DNA of 64,000 nucleotides from Granulicella sp. S190 (GCF_009766095.1 NZ_LMUD01000008.1:42323-106322); one strand, 5' to 3'; positions 53,012 to 62,248 are shown, counted from the stretch's first letter. Numbers and translations are program-made. Notes: generated by a model not told the origin, from the sequence alone.

Positions 53012-55249
53012 TCAGTGTTTCCCAAACAGTCCGCCCAGCGCATTACCAAGTGGATTCGGCGGAGTCTTCGCGCCTTTCGTTTGGCCTTGACCGCCTAGAA
53101 GGCCCTTCGCCGCATTGGCTCCTACGCCAGCCGCAAGCCCCGCCACATTCGGGCTAAAAGTAGGGTTGCTCGTAGTACCGCCAATAGCTACAGGAATGCC
53201 AGCTTTCAGAACTCCACCTGCAAGACCTCCCAGCGCGCCGCCTCCAGCACCACCGCCCGGAATAAATCCCGATAGGGCTCCCACAAGTCCCGATGTGCCG
53301 CCTCCAGAGCTAGCCTGCTGAGTTCCTCCACCAACCGACAGTCCCGTCAGCTTCAGCACGACGTTGTAGTTCAGCGCTCCTCCGGCACTTACACTTCCTG
53401 CCCCCGTGGCTGTCCCTACTCCAGCTACATCCAGCGCGACATTATCCGTTCGAATGTTGCCGCCCTCCTCCCGCACATTCATGCTCAAAGATCGAATCGT
53501 CGTCCCCGATCCAGTAGCAGAGGTAATTTTTCCTCCCGTAAACGTCGAAAGCGCCTGCAGCTTCGAACCAAGATCAAACCCCGCCAACTGCGTGTTATTA
53601 ATCTTCACCGGCCCACTGATCACAGGGGTAGCTGTGGTTCCAGTCACAGCCAGTGCTGTCGTCAACGTTCCGCCCTGCAGCCGCGAGCCCTGCGGTAGAT
53701 GCACTCCCAACGCAGGCAAAAATGCTTCTAACTCGTTAATCGAAACACTATTTGCAGCGACCTTCATATTCAGCGCCGTTGAAGGACCACTCGACTGATA
53801 CGTCCCCGAGAGATTAATCGCAGCGCTGCCGATCGTAATCACAGCCTGCTGAACCTCGCCGCTCATCGCCTGCTCATTCTGCGCCAGCGTGAACTGCAAC
53901 TGCACGGGTTTGGCAGAAGGCACGCCATCCTTCGCCAGTTTGATTCCTGCAACAGTCGCCGCGCCCTGCGCGTTTAACGTCTGTCCATTCGACTGGATCT
54001 TCGCCTGCACGTCCGCAACGCCGCTAATCCCCGCATCGGGAGGCACTACGCCAGCCGTGCCAATCTCCACATGCTTCAGATTCACCACAGCATTCAACGG
54101 AGTGCTCGCGTTATTTGCCTGGTTGAACGGCCCCGCCGTTCCATTCGCGCTCACACTTCCGCCATTCGGCAATTGTCCGCTCAAGCTGAACGGTGAAGTG
54201 CTCTTGGGGGTGAGATTCGTCACTTGCGCATTCACCTGGCTGTACACCGCGCTCCCTTGCTTCCCTGACGTAGCTAGCGTAATCGTTCCATTCTTTATCT
54301 GAGCGTCGTCTACAGAGAGGCTATCAAGCATCGACGTCCCCTCTGCATTTGGATCCTTCGGCTTCGGCTGTTTCGGCCCGTTACTCTGCACTAACGTCAG
54401 CTTGGGAGTGTCCACCAGCAGCTTGGTTACATGCATCTGCGTCCCACTCCACGCTGCATCCAGCACCAGGCTGTCGATCGTGCCGGTAACGCCATCGGAC
54501 GCATCCACAAACCCTGCTGCGAGCGGATCAAGATGCTTTATCTCAAGATGACCCGAGAAGGGTGTCGCAGAAGCATCCTGCTGATTGAACGGCCCCGCCG
54601 AACCATTCAACTCCACCGTTCCTCCTGCCGGCAGACCAGCTGAAGCCTCAAACGGAAACGCCTTCGTGAATGCAAAATCTTTCACCTTCAAGTTCACATT
54701 CTCATACACACGTTTCGTTGCGCTCACGGCACCAGAGGTTCCCGGACCAGCTCCCACCGTGATGCTTCCGTTTTCGACTTTTACCTCACCCACCGTTAGA
54801 TTCGGAAACGCCTGCTTCGTCTCGTCGCTCTGCGCGGCCTGCTGGTTGCCTGTTCCTATCGTCGAGTAGTTCCACGTCCCATTCGCGGCCCGCAGCAGTT
54901 GTATCTTTGGCGACTGCATCGAAAACCCGCGAATGATCACCTGTTTACTAAGGATCAAAGGAAACAACTCCACTCCGATCTTCACCGTGTCCGCCTGAAT
55001 GAACGGCTGCGTGCTGAACCGCGGATCATCGGCGACCACGGTATTCTCCGCCACCAGGCTGCCGGTGAGCACGGAGAGATCCACTTTCCCAATCGTCACC
55101 GTTCTTCCAAGCGACTTTGTGAGGGTGGACTCAATCTTTGCTTTGAAGCTGTCAGTGTTGAGGAACAGCGGCACGCACACAGCCGCAAGCACGATCAGCG
55201 CTACAATAGCGCCTAACGCAATCAGGACCAACCGGGCCGGTTTTGCCAT
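53012..55249 (-). CDS. AsmA family protein
   Basis: A 745-residue inner-membrane-anchored periplasmic protein of the AsmA family, now linked to phospholipid transport toward the outer membrane. One N-terminal membrane helix (about 8-30) precedes LNTDSFKAKIESTLTKSLGR, the family's N-terminal repeat. Long beta-groove repeats follow (LEIKHLDPLAAGFVDASDGV, VVNLKHVEIGTAGVVPPDAG), then a C-terminal portion (from about 650) very rich in Gly/Ala (GGGTSG, GALGGLAGG), which is unusual and may be flexible. The repeated motif NGSAGPFNQQDASATPFSGH / NGTAGPFNQANNASTPLNAV shows internal duplication. Confidence 0.9.
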   Translation of the reverse strand: MAKPARLVLIALGAIVALIVLAAVCVPLFLNTDSFKAKIESTLTKSLGRTVTIGKVDLSVLTGSLVAENTVVADDPRFSTQPFIQADTVKIGVELFPLILSKQVIIRGFSMQSPKIQLLRAANGTWNYSTIGTGNQQAAQSDETKQAFPNLTVGEVKVENGSITVGAGPGTSGAVSATKRVYENVNLKVKDFAFTKAFPFEASAGLPAGGTVELNGSAGPFNQQDASATPFSGHLEIKHLDPLAAGFVDASDGVTGTIDSLVLDAAWSGTQMHVTKLLVDTPKLTLVQSNGPKQPKPKDPNAEGTSMLDSLSVDDAQIKNGTITLATSGKQGSAVYSQVNAQVTNLTPKSTSPFSLSGQLPNGGSVSANGTAGPFNQANNASTPLNAVVNLKHVEIGTAGVVPPDAGISGVADVQAKIQSNGQTLNAQGAATVAGIKLAKDGVPSAKPVQLQFTLAQNEQAMSGEVQQAVITIGSAAINLSGTYQSSGPSTALNMKVAANSVSINELEAFLPALGVHLPQGSRLQGGTLTTALAVTGTTATPVISGPVKINNTQLAGFDLGSKLQALSTFTGGKITSATGSGTTIRSLSMNVREEGGNIRTDNVALDVAGVGTATGAGSVSAGGALNYNVVLKLTGLSVGGGTQQASSGGGTSGLVGALSGFIPGGGAGGGALGGLAGGVLKAGIPVAIGGTTSNPTFSPNVAGLAAGVGANAAKGLLGGQGQTKGAKTPPNPLGNALGGLFGKH

Positions 55250-55433
55250 GATGTCACCTCAAAGATCAAGCGTCACCATAAGATGCGGGTCTTGAAATAC
55301 ACGTTGCACCAAGTGAATTTCATCAATCCAGCCGAAGTCTGTTCGATATACGCGAAGGCTGCCGTTCCGACGAGGAAGGTGTACGGAAGGCCTGGTTCTC
55401 CCTACGTCATCCCACCCGTTACACTAAAGATCC

Positions 55434-56291
55434 ATGCTCCAGGCTGCCATCATCTCCAAGCCCCAGAAGCCGGAACTTGCCGGCATTCTCCGCGATCTCA
55501 TCACGTGGCTCGAAGCCCGCCACTATCACTATCTCCTGGACCCTGATAGTGCTGCATACGTCTCGGGTGCAGACCCTATACCGCGCATCGATCTCCCGAA
55601 ACACAAGCCTAACCTCGTCATTGTCCTCGGGGGTGACGGGACCCTTCTCGCAGCAGCCCGCGCCTTTGCCCGCACGACGACGCCAATCCTCAGCGTCAAT
55701 CTAGGCTCTCTTGGCTTCCTCACCGAGATCCCTCTCTCTGAGCTTTACCCCACGCTGGAGGCATGGTGCGACAACTGCGCTGAGATCGAGGTGCGCAGCA
55801 TGATGCGGGCCGAGATCATCCGCGACGGCAAGCTCGTCCAGGCCTGGGACGCGCTTAATGACGTGGTGGTCGCGAAAGGGACCATCGCGCGGATGGGTGA
55901 TTTTTCGGTTGAAATCGATCAGCAGCCTGTGGCTACTTTTCGTGCTGACGGCATCATTGTCTCCACGCCTACCGGCTCTACCGCTTACAACCTCGCTGCC
56001 AACGGGCCTATCGTTATGCCTAATGTGAACGCAATGCTGGTGACGCCTATCTGTCCTCACCTGCTTACTATCCGGCCTATTGTTGTTCCTGGGGATTCGA
56101 AGGTGAGCGTTGAGGTGGTGGGTGTGCCGAATGAGATCTATCTCACGGTGGACGGGCAGGAGGCGGTGCAGCTGCGGCTTAACGATCATGTTTACTGCCA
56201 GCGCTCCGAGGCTGCTGTTCGCCTGATCCGTCATCGTCCGAATGGACTCTTCAGCGTTCTTCGGTCCAAGCTGAAGTGGGGTGAGCGGTAG
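55434..56291 (+). CDS. nadK: NAD kinase
   Basis: NadK phosphorylates NAD to NADP. The 285-residue product has the diagnostic GGDGTLLAAAR (about 64-74), NLGSLGFLTE (about 93-102), the second substrate motif ADGIIVSTPTGSTAYNLAANGP (about 179-200) and TVDGQEAVQL near the end. Length is normal. It stands alone downstream of the AsmA-like gene (divergent), and a run of eight T follows the stop by about one base. Confidence 0.96.
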   Translation: MLQAAIISKPQKPELAGILRDLITWLEARHYHYLLDPDSAAYVSGADPIPRIDLPKHKPNLVIVLGGDGTLLAAARAFARTTTPILSVNLGSLGFLTEIPLSELYPTLEAWCDNCAEIEVRSMMRAEIIRDGKLVQAWDALNDVVVAKGTIARMGDFSVEIDQQPVATFRADGIIVSTPTGSTAYNLAANGPIVMPNVNAMLVTPICPHLLTIRPIVVPGDSKVSVEVVGVPNEIYLTVDGQEAVQLRLNDHVYCQRSEAAVRLIRHRPNGLFSVLRSKLKWGER

Positions 56292-56305
56292 TTTTTTTTC
56301 GCGGT

Positions 56306-56447
56306 GGTGGAGTGGGGTTTTTGGCGGGGTTTTTTACGAAAAACGATGTTTTCGTGGTGGTTTTTTGCTGGTGTAAACGTGGTGGGATGCGTGGCTAACG
56401 TGGTGTGCTGACCGTCACTTTTTGACGCGCGAAAGATACGCCACCAA
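56306..56447 (-). repeat. intergenic repeat family B, copy 2
   Basis: Read on the minus strand this begins GGTGGCGTATCTTTCGCGCG, then CACCACGTTAGCCACGC, AACCACCACGAAAAC and TAAAAAACCCC. It matches copy 1 (39637-39775) in order of blocks but not base for base. It lies between nadK and the ABC ATPase. Confidence 0.6.
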
Positions 56448-56503
56448 ATCTGAAGATTCTTCGATTATTTTTGTGAGCTGCCGGAATCTGGACGCGATCC
56501 GCC

Positions 56504-57298
56504 TTAAAGGCGGTCTGTGGCTCTGCGCAGGGTGACCATAGGGCCGCCGACGGGATGGCAGAAGACCTTGCCGTGGCTTAGCGCGATGCGTCTCTGCGCG
56601 AGGCCTGCCATCTCGGGGTCGTGGGTGACCATGACGATGGTGTGGCCGTTCCGGTGCAGGTCCTGGAGAAGCTCGGCTACGATCTTCTGGTTGGCTGCGT
56701 CAAGATTGCCGGTGGGCTCATCGGCCAGGAGGATGGGCGGATTGTTGATTAACGCGCGTGCGATGCAGACCCGCTGCTGTTCTCCGCCGGAGAGCTCGCT
56801 GGGCAGGTGCGAGATGCGGTCGCCCAGTCCGACCCGCTGGAGCGCAGTTTTTGCTTCGGTCTCGTCGGTCATCGAGTGAAAGTACTGGGCCAGCATTACG
56901 TTTTCAAGCGCTGATAGGTAGGGAATCAGATGGAACTGCTGAAAGATGAAGCCGATCTTGTCGGCGCGGAAGCGGTCGAGCTCGGTGGCCGTCATGGCGG
57001 CGGTGTTGATGTTGTCGATCTTCAGCTCGCCCGAGGTGGGGCGGTCGAGACATCCGATCATGTTGACCAGAGTGCTTTTGCCGGAGCCGGAGGGGCCTGT
57101 GATGGCAACCCACTCGCCGGCGACGATGGAGAAGGTTGCGTCTTCGAGGGCACGGACCACGCTGCCGTGACCGGCGTACTCGCGGGTTACGTGCTTCAGG
57201 GAGATCACGGCGCAGTCGTCGCGCGTGTTTCCGGAGGGGTCGTTCCCAGAGAGATTGGCCAGCTGGCCAGTGACTACTTTCGCTTCGCTCACAGACAT
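56504..57298 (-). CDS. MacB-like ABC transporter ATP-binding protein
   Basis: A 264-residue ABC ATPase with Walker A GPSGSGKST (about 66-74), signature LSGGEQQRV (about 166-174) and Walker B ILLADEPTGNLD (about 185-196), typical of MacB/LolD-type subfamilies. The N-terminal 30 residues are variable. It is the last gene of a four-gene iron cluster: FTR1-DUF2318 permease, two FtsX-like permeases, then this ATPase. It probably supplies energy for the two permeases just upstream (20 bases). Confidence 0.93.
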   Translation of the reverse strand: MSVSEAKVVTGQLANLSGNDPSGNTRDDCAVISLKHVTREYAGHGSVVRALEDATFSIVAGEWVAITGPSGSGKSTLVNMIGCLDRPTSGELKIDNINTAAMTATELDRFRADKIGFIFQQFHLIPYLSALENVMLAQYFHSMTDETEAKTALQRVGLGDRISHLPSELSGGEQQRVCIARALINNPPILLADEPTGNLDAANQKIVAELLQDLHRNGHTIVMVTHDPEMAGLAQRRIALSHGKVFCHPVGGPMVTLRRATDRL

Positions 57299-57317
57299 TA
57301 TCTTCTCATTCTCCTTG

Positions 57318-58439
57318 TCACTCTCCCTTGAGGAGCGCTGCGGGCTGCAGACCGCGCAGCACGCGGGCAGGGAAGAGTGCGGCCATTGCAGCGATGGTCA
57401 CGTTCAGGAGAAAGACGAGCGGAAGAACCGAGAGGTGCGGCAGGGCCGCTGTGTGAAAGTTGCCTTCGCTGATGGCCCATGCCGCGGCCGATCCCACGAC
57501 GAAGCCAGCAGCTACACCGGCCAGCGCGAGCGTGAGTGCCTCGAGCAGAAACATTCCCATCAACTGCATCTGCGATCCGCCGAGAGCCTTCATCAGGGCG
57601 AAGTCGCGCCGTCGTTCGAGGACGCTGGCCGACAGGGTAGCCAGTACGCTGACTGCGACGGTCAGAGCGATCAGCAGAACGGCTCCGTACATGAGAGCGT
57701 GGGTGCGGTCGACGATCTTCGACTCTCCTTCGACGAGTTGGCGAACGGGCTGGACCTGCATCTCCGGGAGGGTCTGCCGCAGACGCGCCATCGTGGCCTC
57801 GACTGTGGCTGCGCCGCCGGGCATCTGCAGCTCGATGACGCTGGGGCCGACGCCGGTCCACGCGGTGAACGCTGCGAGGGGCATGTAGATGCGGCTGTCT
57901 TCTTCACCGCCGGTTTTGATGCGTCCGACGCCATGAAGTGTGATGAGGTGTCCGGCGAAATTGAGGGCGACTGCCTTCTCGTTTCCGACAAACTGCGCTG
58001 CCCTTTGGCCAAGCAGAGCGGCATCGGCGGTTGAGGGTTCGGGCCAGCTATCGACCTGCCACCACGAGTCGAGCCGCTTGACCGCCGCGAAGTCTGTGCC
58101 AGCGACGACGACGGGTGTTCCTGTATCGGTAGTGGCTACGGCATAGGCAAACTGCGCTGCGAGCGCGTCTTTTCCAGCGATATCCTGCACTCGAGCCAGC
58201 GCGTCGGGACGCAGAGGAGCGGAGGCGGGAGCGGTGATCACAATATTGGCACCGAAGCTGCGAAACTCCTTGTGCAGCTTGGCGTCGAGGTCCGCATAGA
58301 GGGTGAGGAGGGCAGTTGCGACGCCAGCCGAGACGGTCATCGCGATGAGCGCCGAGATACTGCGCGCCCTGCGATGGATGAGCGACCTTCGCAGCATCCC
58401 GAAGAGGCTCAACTTTCCTGAGAGACCGGGCTTGGTCAT
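57318..58439 (-). CDS. ABC transporter permease, FtsX/MacB type (second of pair)
   Basis: A 373-residue membrane protein with an N-terminal helix (about 23-42, ISALIAMTVSAGVATALLT), a periplasmic domain and three C-terminal helices with the FtsX-like ERRRDFALMKALGGSQMQLM loop (about 285-304). It starts at ATG 58439, whose A is shared with the upstream gene's stop codon (TGATG); an open frame further upstream is spurious. It forms a pair with the next permease and uses the ATPase at 56504-57298. Family context points to iron handling. Confidence 0.9.
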   Translation of the reverse strand: MTKPGLSGKLSLFGMLRRSLIHRRARSISALIAMTVSAGVATALLTLYADLDAKLHKEFRSFGANIVITAPASAPLRPDALARVQDIAGKDALAAQFAYAVATTDTGTPVVVAGTDFAAVKRLDSWWQVDSWPEPSTADAALLGQRAAQFVGNEKAVALNFAGHLITLHGVGRIKTGGEEDSRIYMPLAAFTAWTGVGPSVIELQMPGGAATVEATMARLRQTLPEMQVQPVRQLVEGESKIVDRTHALMYGAVLLIALTVAVSVLATLSASVLERRRDFALMKALGGSQMQLMGMFLLEALTLALAGVAAGFVVGSAAAWAISEGNFHTAALPHLSVLPLVFLLNVTIAAMAALFPARVLRGLQPAALLKGE

Positions 58440-59749
58440 CAGGCGTCTGCTCTCAGGATGGCGGAGGGGTCCATGCGTAGAGCGGTGCGTATCGAAGGGG
58501 TACTGCCAGCGATGGCGACGATGAGCGCCAGCGCGACTACGACCGGCAGCAGGACGGGAATGAGGATGGCCTCTGCGGTGCCGCCGTCGCCTGCGAAGAT
58601 GCGTGCGCCCAGCCATGCGGCGAGGCCGGAGCCGAGCAGATAACCCATGGTTCCGGCGAGGACTGCGAGGAGCCCCGCCTCGGCGTAGAAGAGCAGAGCG
58701 ATGGCGCCTTTGCTGGCGCCGAGGGAGCGCATGAGTCCGATCTCGCCGCGCCGCTCCAGGATCGCGGTGGCCATGGCGGCGCTGACTGCGAAGCCTGCAG
58801 CGAGGAGAGCTGCTGCACTGATCAACCACATGAGGCCGCTGATGCGCTTGAGCACGTTGCCTTCGCTCTGCTCGACGCGGCGGACCTGCTCGGCCTGTGC
58901 GCCGGGGATGGCTTCACGGATCTGGTAGGCGATGGAGTTGGCGTAAGGGCGGCAGTACCAGATCTCGCGCTGCTTCGGGGGGAGGGAGTCGGGATCGACG
59001 CGGGCGAAGGCGTCTTCGGGTTTGGTGCGTGCGCTTACTTCGACGCGGCGTACGGCGTCGTTAGCACCGGTAAAGGTCTGGGCATCGCGCAGGGTCATCA
59101 GGATCTCATTGTCGGTCTCGTTTCCTGTCGTGACGATGCCTGTGACAACCGCGCTGGACTGCGCGGAGCCGGCGGTCTGCGTCTGCTGCACGGTGAAGTT
59201 GTCGCCTACATTGAGGCTGAGTTTCTTTGCGAGGTTCGCGCCGACGACGACATTTCTGTGTCCGGGATCATTCTGCGCGGTGGGCCACGATCCCTGAAGC
59301 CGCCACCAGGGATGCAGCGCGGGGGCACCTGTCTTTAAGCCGCTGAAGTCGTGATCGAACCAGTAGCCAACTGCGCTCGCTGCGACGAGAGGATCGCCCG
59401 CATGCCGAGCTACAGACATCTGGACGGGCAGCTCCGGGGAGACGCCCGTAATGTTGTTTCCCCAGAAGATGGTCTTGAGTTTTGCGAGGTCGCTCTCCTT
59501 CAGGTAGGCGCCGCCTGAAGCAGGCTTTACGTCGACTCCGCCTACCTTTACATCGAGGAGGTCGGCCTTGGGATAGATGACGATGTTGGCTCCGTAGACG
59601 GCCAGCTCTTTGTGGATGCGGTCGCCGATGGTGGTGGCGAGCGCGAGCATCGCAGTGACTGCCGTGGTTCCCAGCAGAATCGCAATGCCGGCGAGCATCT
59701 TGCGGCGGCGCTGTCTGCGAAAGCTCTCCATGAGCAGGCGAAAGAACAT
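58439..59749 (-). CDS. ABC transporter permease, FtsX/MacB type (first of pair)
   Basis: A 436-residue membrane protein with an N-terminal helix (about 16-35), a large periplasmic MacB-like domain (about 50-305) and three C-terminal helices around LERRGEIGLMRSLGASKGAI (about 338-357). KREIWYCRPYANSIAYQI-like regions in the periplasmic part are family typical. It overlaps the second permease by one base and is about 190 bases downstream of the FTR1-DUF2318 gene, the gap holding two tandem repeat A copies. Confidence 0.9.
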   Translation of the reverse strand: MFFRLLMESFRRQRRRKMLAGIAILLGTTAVTAMLALATTIGDRIHKELAVYGANIVIYPKADLLDVKVGGVDVKPASGGAYLKESDLAKLKTIFWGNNITGVSPELPVQMSVARHAGDPLVAASAVGYWFDHDFSGLKTGAPALHPWWRLQGSWPTAQNDPGHRNVVVGANLAKKLSLNVGDNFTVQQTQTAGSAQSSAVVTGIVTTGNETDNEILMTLRDAQTFTGANDAVRRVEVSARTKPEDAFARVDPDSLPPKQREIWYCRPYANSIAYQIREAIPGAQAEQVRRVEQSEGNVLKRISGLMWLISAAALLAAGFAVSAAMATAILERRGEIGLMRSLGASKGAIALLFYAEAGLLAVLAGTMGYLLGSGLAAWLGARIFAGDGGTAEAILIPVLLPVVVALALIVAIAGSTPSIRTALRMDPSAILRADA

Positions 59750-59787
59750 TAGTTGGCCTCCCCGTTGCTACGGCTGGGGAAGGGTTC

Positions 59788-59833
59788 ACATCCCACCTTT
59801 CGCTGTGAGACTGCGAAGGATGGGGCACCCGGT
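59788..59833 (-). repeat. short hairpin repeat family A, copy 2
   Basis: On the minus strand: CCGGGTGCCCCATCCTTCGC ... AGCGAAAGGTGGGATG. The match to copy 1 (38188-38236) is clear, with a variable middle. Sits between two genes of the iron cluster. Confidence 0.7.
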
Positions 59834-59870
59834 TTTTTGGGGCTGAGAGAGGAAGATAGTTCGCTTGCGC

Positions 59871-59918
59871 GAATGCCCACCTTAACGCGATGAAACTGCG
59901 CGAAGAGGGGGCATCCGC
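59871..59918 (-). repeat. short hairpin repeat family A, copy 3
   Basis: On the minus strand: GCGGATGCCCCCTCTTCGCG ... ATCGCGTTAAGGTGGGCATT. Same orientation as copy 2, 37 bases away, in the FTR1-permease gap. An internal CGCG...CGCG inverted repeat is conserved with copy 1. Confidence 0.65.
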
Positions 59919-59942
59919 ATCTGTAAGCGTAAGAGTACATTT

Positions 59943-61217
59943 TTAGCGTTCGAAGACCGGCGCCAGCTCGCGGAGATCCGCAGCCTGAATGACCAACTGT
60001 CCTCCACCGACGGTCGACTTCAGCGGAATCGGATTGCAGCCGCCCTTCTGTCCCATGGAGGCGGCGTTGAGGGGCGAGGCGCACATCTTGCAGGTGATGC
60101 CCTGGTCGCCAATGTAGAAGCCCACCGGCCCGCAGATCTGGCAGGCGTCTGCGACCGAGACGATGGTGCCGTCAGGCTTTTTGAAGAGAAGAAAACGGAT
60201 CTCGACGTTGCCGCCCTTGCCGTCGTCCAGATGAACGCCGTAGCGGTGGAGCTTGTCGTCGTTGATATCCACCGTGGAGAGGGTGACCTGCGAACCTACG
60301 AGCGTGACGGCAGCAGTGGGAGAGAGCGCGGTGGAGCTTTTGGCGTAGATGAACTCTGCCGTGGAGAGAAAGATGAAGACGAAGCTGGTGGCGACGACGG
60401 CGGTCATCCACATCTTCTCGCGGCGCTGGGTCCACTCGGCGCGGCGCTTGTCCGCCGGGGTGGCGGTTGCGCTGAGCGCGGCGGGGATGCGGCGCTTGTA
60501 CTCGAGCAACATCATGAGCCCGGCGAGCGCGAGCATGGTGACGAAGAAGAAGAGATCGTTGCGGACGATGGGGCCGATGAGGCGCATCTCGGTGGGGCTT
60601 GAGGGAAGGACACCGTTTTCGCTGAGTTCGTGAAGGCCGCTGACGATGAGCTGGAAGGCGACGAAGTAGAGGATGACGGTGGTGACACGGAAGAAGCGCT
60701 GCAGGTTGATCTTGACGCTGCCGCGGATGAAGAGGACTCCGAAGACGACTGCGATGGCGATGCCTAGGAGGGTGCCGGTGAAGCTCAGGAGCTCGGTCGA
60801 GTTGAGCGTGACGGCAGAGAGGATGAGGACGGTCTCGACGCCTTCGCGGAGGACGAGGAGAAAGACGAAGAAGAAGAGGCCGGTCTTTGAAACTCCAGCG
60901 GCGCCGGTGTACTGGGCGATCTTCTCTTCGATGGAGCCTTTCATGGTGCGGGCGGTCTTGTGCATGAACCAGATCATGCTGATGACGAAGGCCGCGGCGG
61001 CGAGCATGACCCAACCCTCGAAGATGTCGGTGTTGAACTGGGTGCGGGCAATGACGACAGCCCCTGCGACGCTGGCGGCGATAGCCGAGCCGAGCGCCCA
61101 GAAGACCGTTCGCTTGAGCTCTGGTCGGCCGATCTTCGTGAGGTAGGCGAAGACGATGCCGACGATCAGGGAGGCCTCGACCCCCTCGCGGAGCGTGATG
61201 ATAAATGCCTGAAGCAT
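59943..61217 (-). CDS. FTR1 family iron permease fused to a DUF2318 domain
   Basis: A 424-residue inner-membrane protein. The FTR1 part (about 1-260) has seven hydrophobic segments and two iron-binding REGVE motifs at residues 10-14 and 124-128. The C-terminal DUF2318 domain (from about 300) begins after another helix and contains ACQICGPVGF, GITCKMCASP and GGCNPIPL, a cysteine-rich arrangement that suggests metal or redox binding. This fused form occurs in the Campylobacter Cj1658/P19-type and FetMP-like iron systems; here no P19 gene follows, but two permeases and an ATPase do. A perfect hairpin-type inverted repeat lies 33 bases before the start. Confidence 0.92.
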   Translation of the reverse strand: MLQAFIITLREGVEASLIVGIVFAYLTKIGRPELKRTVFWALGSAIAASVAGAVVIARTQFNTDIFEGWVMLAAAAFVISMIWFMHKTARTMKGSIEEKIAQYTGAAGVSKTGLFFFVFLLVLREGVETVLILSAVTLNSTELLSFTGTLLGIAIAVVFGVLFIRGSVKINLQRFFRVTTVILYFVAFQLIVSGLHELSENGVLPSSPTEMRLIGPIVRNDLFFFVTMLALAGLMMLLEYKRRIPAALSATATPADKRRAEWTQRREKMWMTAVVATSFVFIFLSTAEFIYAKSSTALSPTAAVTLVGSQVTLSTVDINDDKLHRYGVHLDDGKGGNVEIRFLLFKKPDGTIVSVADACQICGPVGFYIGDQGITCKMCASPLNAASMGQKGGCNPIPLKSTVGGGQLVIQAADLRELAPVFER

Positions 61218-61249
61218 AACGTCTTTCTCTTCCCGGTGGCGCTTCTACG

Positions 61250-61267
61250 GATCGGTAACCACCGATC
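61250..61267. promoter_or_regulatory. inverted repeat upstream of the FTR1 gene
   Basis: GATCGGT (61250-61256), AACC, ACCGATC (61261-61267) is a perfect inverted repeat of seven bases with a four-base spacer. It lies 33 bases before the FTR1 start. It may be an operator or a 5' UTR hairpin; it does not match the Fur consensus. Confidence 0.4.
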
Positions 61268-61393
61268 TTGAGCCCCATCCGCACGAGGTCAGTGCTGCCC
61301 CCCGTCCACTCTCTAGTGTAATGAGGACTAATTTGGTCGTCAATTGAGGGCGGACGATTATCAGCGTTGAATTTTTATGTGCGGGGGGCTGCC

Positions 61394-62134
61394 ATGGGAT
61401 TCAAGGGAGGCGCGAAAGCAGGCAACGTATCATTTTCGAGGATGACAGATCTTCCAGAGAGTCTCTTTGCGAACCCGGTGTGGAGCGCCCTGCATACGAA
61501 GCACCGGCGATTTTCTGTGTGCGCGGGCGAGGCGTGCCGCTATCCAGCCGACGTTACGCCGTTTGTTGCGGTGTCTTCTGCGAGTGCAGAGGCGCTGGTG
61601 CAGCTCCACTCTTTGCTTGTGCCGGGTGAGTCCGTATGGATTGTGGGAGAGAGCTTTCCGCAGGTGCCGGAGCTGGTGTTTGAACGGAAGCTGGAGGTTC
61701 TTCAGATGGTTCTTCCGGCGGAGGTGGCCGTACCTGAGGCAAAGGTTGAGATTGTGCCGCTCCCCAATGAAGAGGCGCCGGATATGGTCGCGCTGACGGA
61801 TATCGCTTTTCCAGGATTCTTTCGCAGCAGGACGTGCGAGATGGGTTCGTACTTCGGGATACGAGCTGGAGGACAGCTGATCGCGATGGGCGGAGAGCGC
61901 CTTACGCTGGACGGGTATCCGGAGGTAAGCGGGATCTGCACCCATCCCGACTATCGCGGGAGAGGATATGCGGAGAGCCTCATCTGGCACCTGGCGCGAA
62001 TGCATCGACAGCAGGGAGTGATTTCGTGGCTTCATGTCAGCGCAACGAATGATCGGGCGATTGAACTTTATCGGCGAATGGGATTTGTCGAGGTTCGCAG
62101 AGTGATGTTGCATCGCATAACCTGCAGCGACTGA
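61394..62134 (+). CDS. GNAT family N-acetyltransferase (FR47-like)
   Basis: A 246-residue protein whose C-terminal half is a GNAT domain of the FR47-like type. Key parts are LTDIAFPGFFRSRTCEMGSY (about 137-156), SGICTHPDYRGRGYAESLIW (about 183-202, the acetyl-CoA loop with R/QxxGxG/A as YRGRGYA) and LYRRMGFVEVRRV near the end. The N-terminal half is less conserved. ATG 61394 has a G-rich site; TTG 61367 and ATG 61442 are alternatives. Substrate unknown; it is divergent from the iron cluster. Confidence 0.82.
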   Translation: MGFKGGAKAGNVSFSRMTDLPESLFANPVWSALHTKHRRFSVCAGEACRYPADVTPFVAVSSASAEALVQLHSLLVPGESVWIVGESFPQVPELVFERKLEVLQMVLPAEVAVPEAKVEIVPLPNEEAPDMVALTDIAFPGFFRSRTCEMGSYFGIRAGGQLIAMGGERLTLDGYPEVSGICTHPDYRGRGYAESLIWHLARMHRQQGVISWLHVSATNDRAIELYRRMGFVEVRRVMLHRITCSD

Positions 62135-62248
62135 TGGGGGCACGACGGCTTACTCCTTGAAAGAAGCGCCGATTGGCTCGTCCTGTCGACGGGTGACTTG
62201 TCGAAGATCTTCATCGACGCGAGGAACAGGGAATGAGACGATTAGAGT

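Noticed and set aside
56292..56503. A gene in the nadK-ABC gap
   Set aside because: No frame with start, ribosome-binding site and plausible composition; it holds the T-run and repeat family B.
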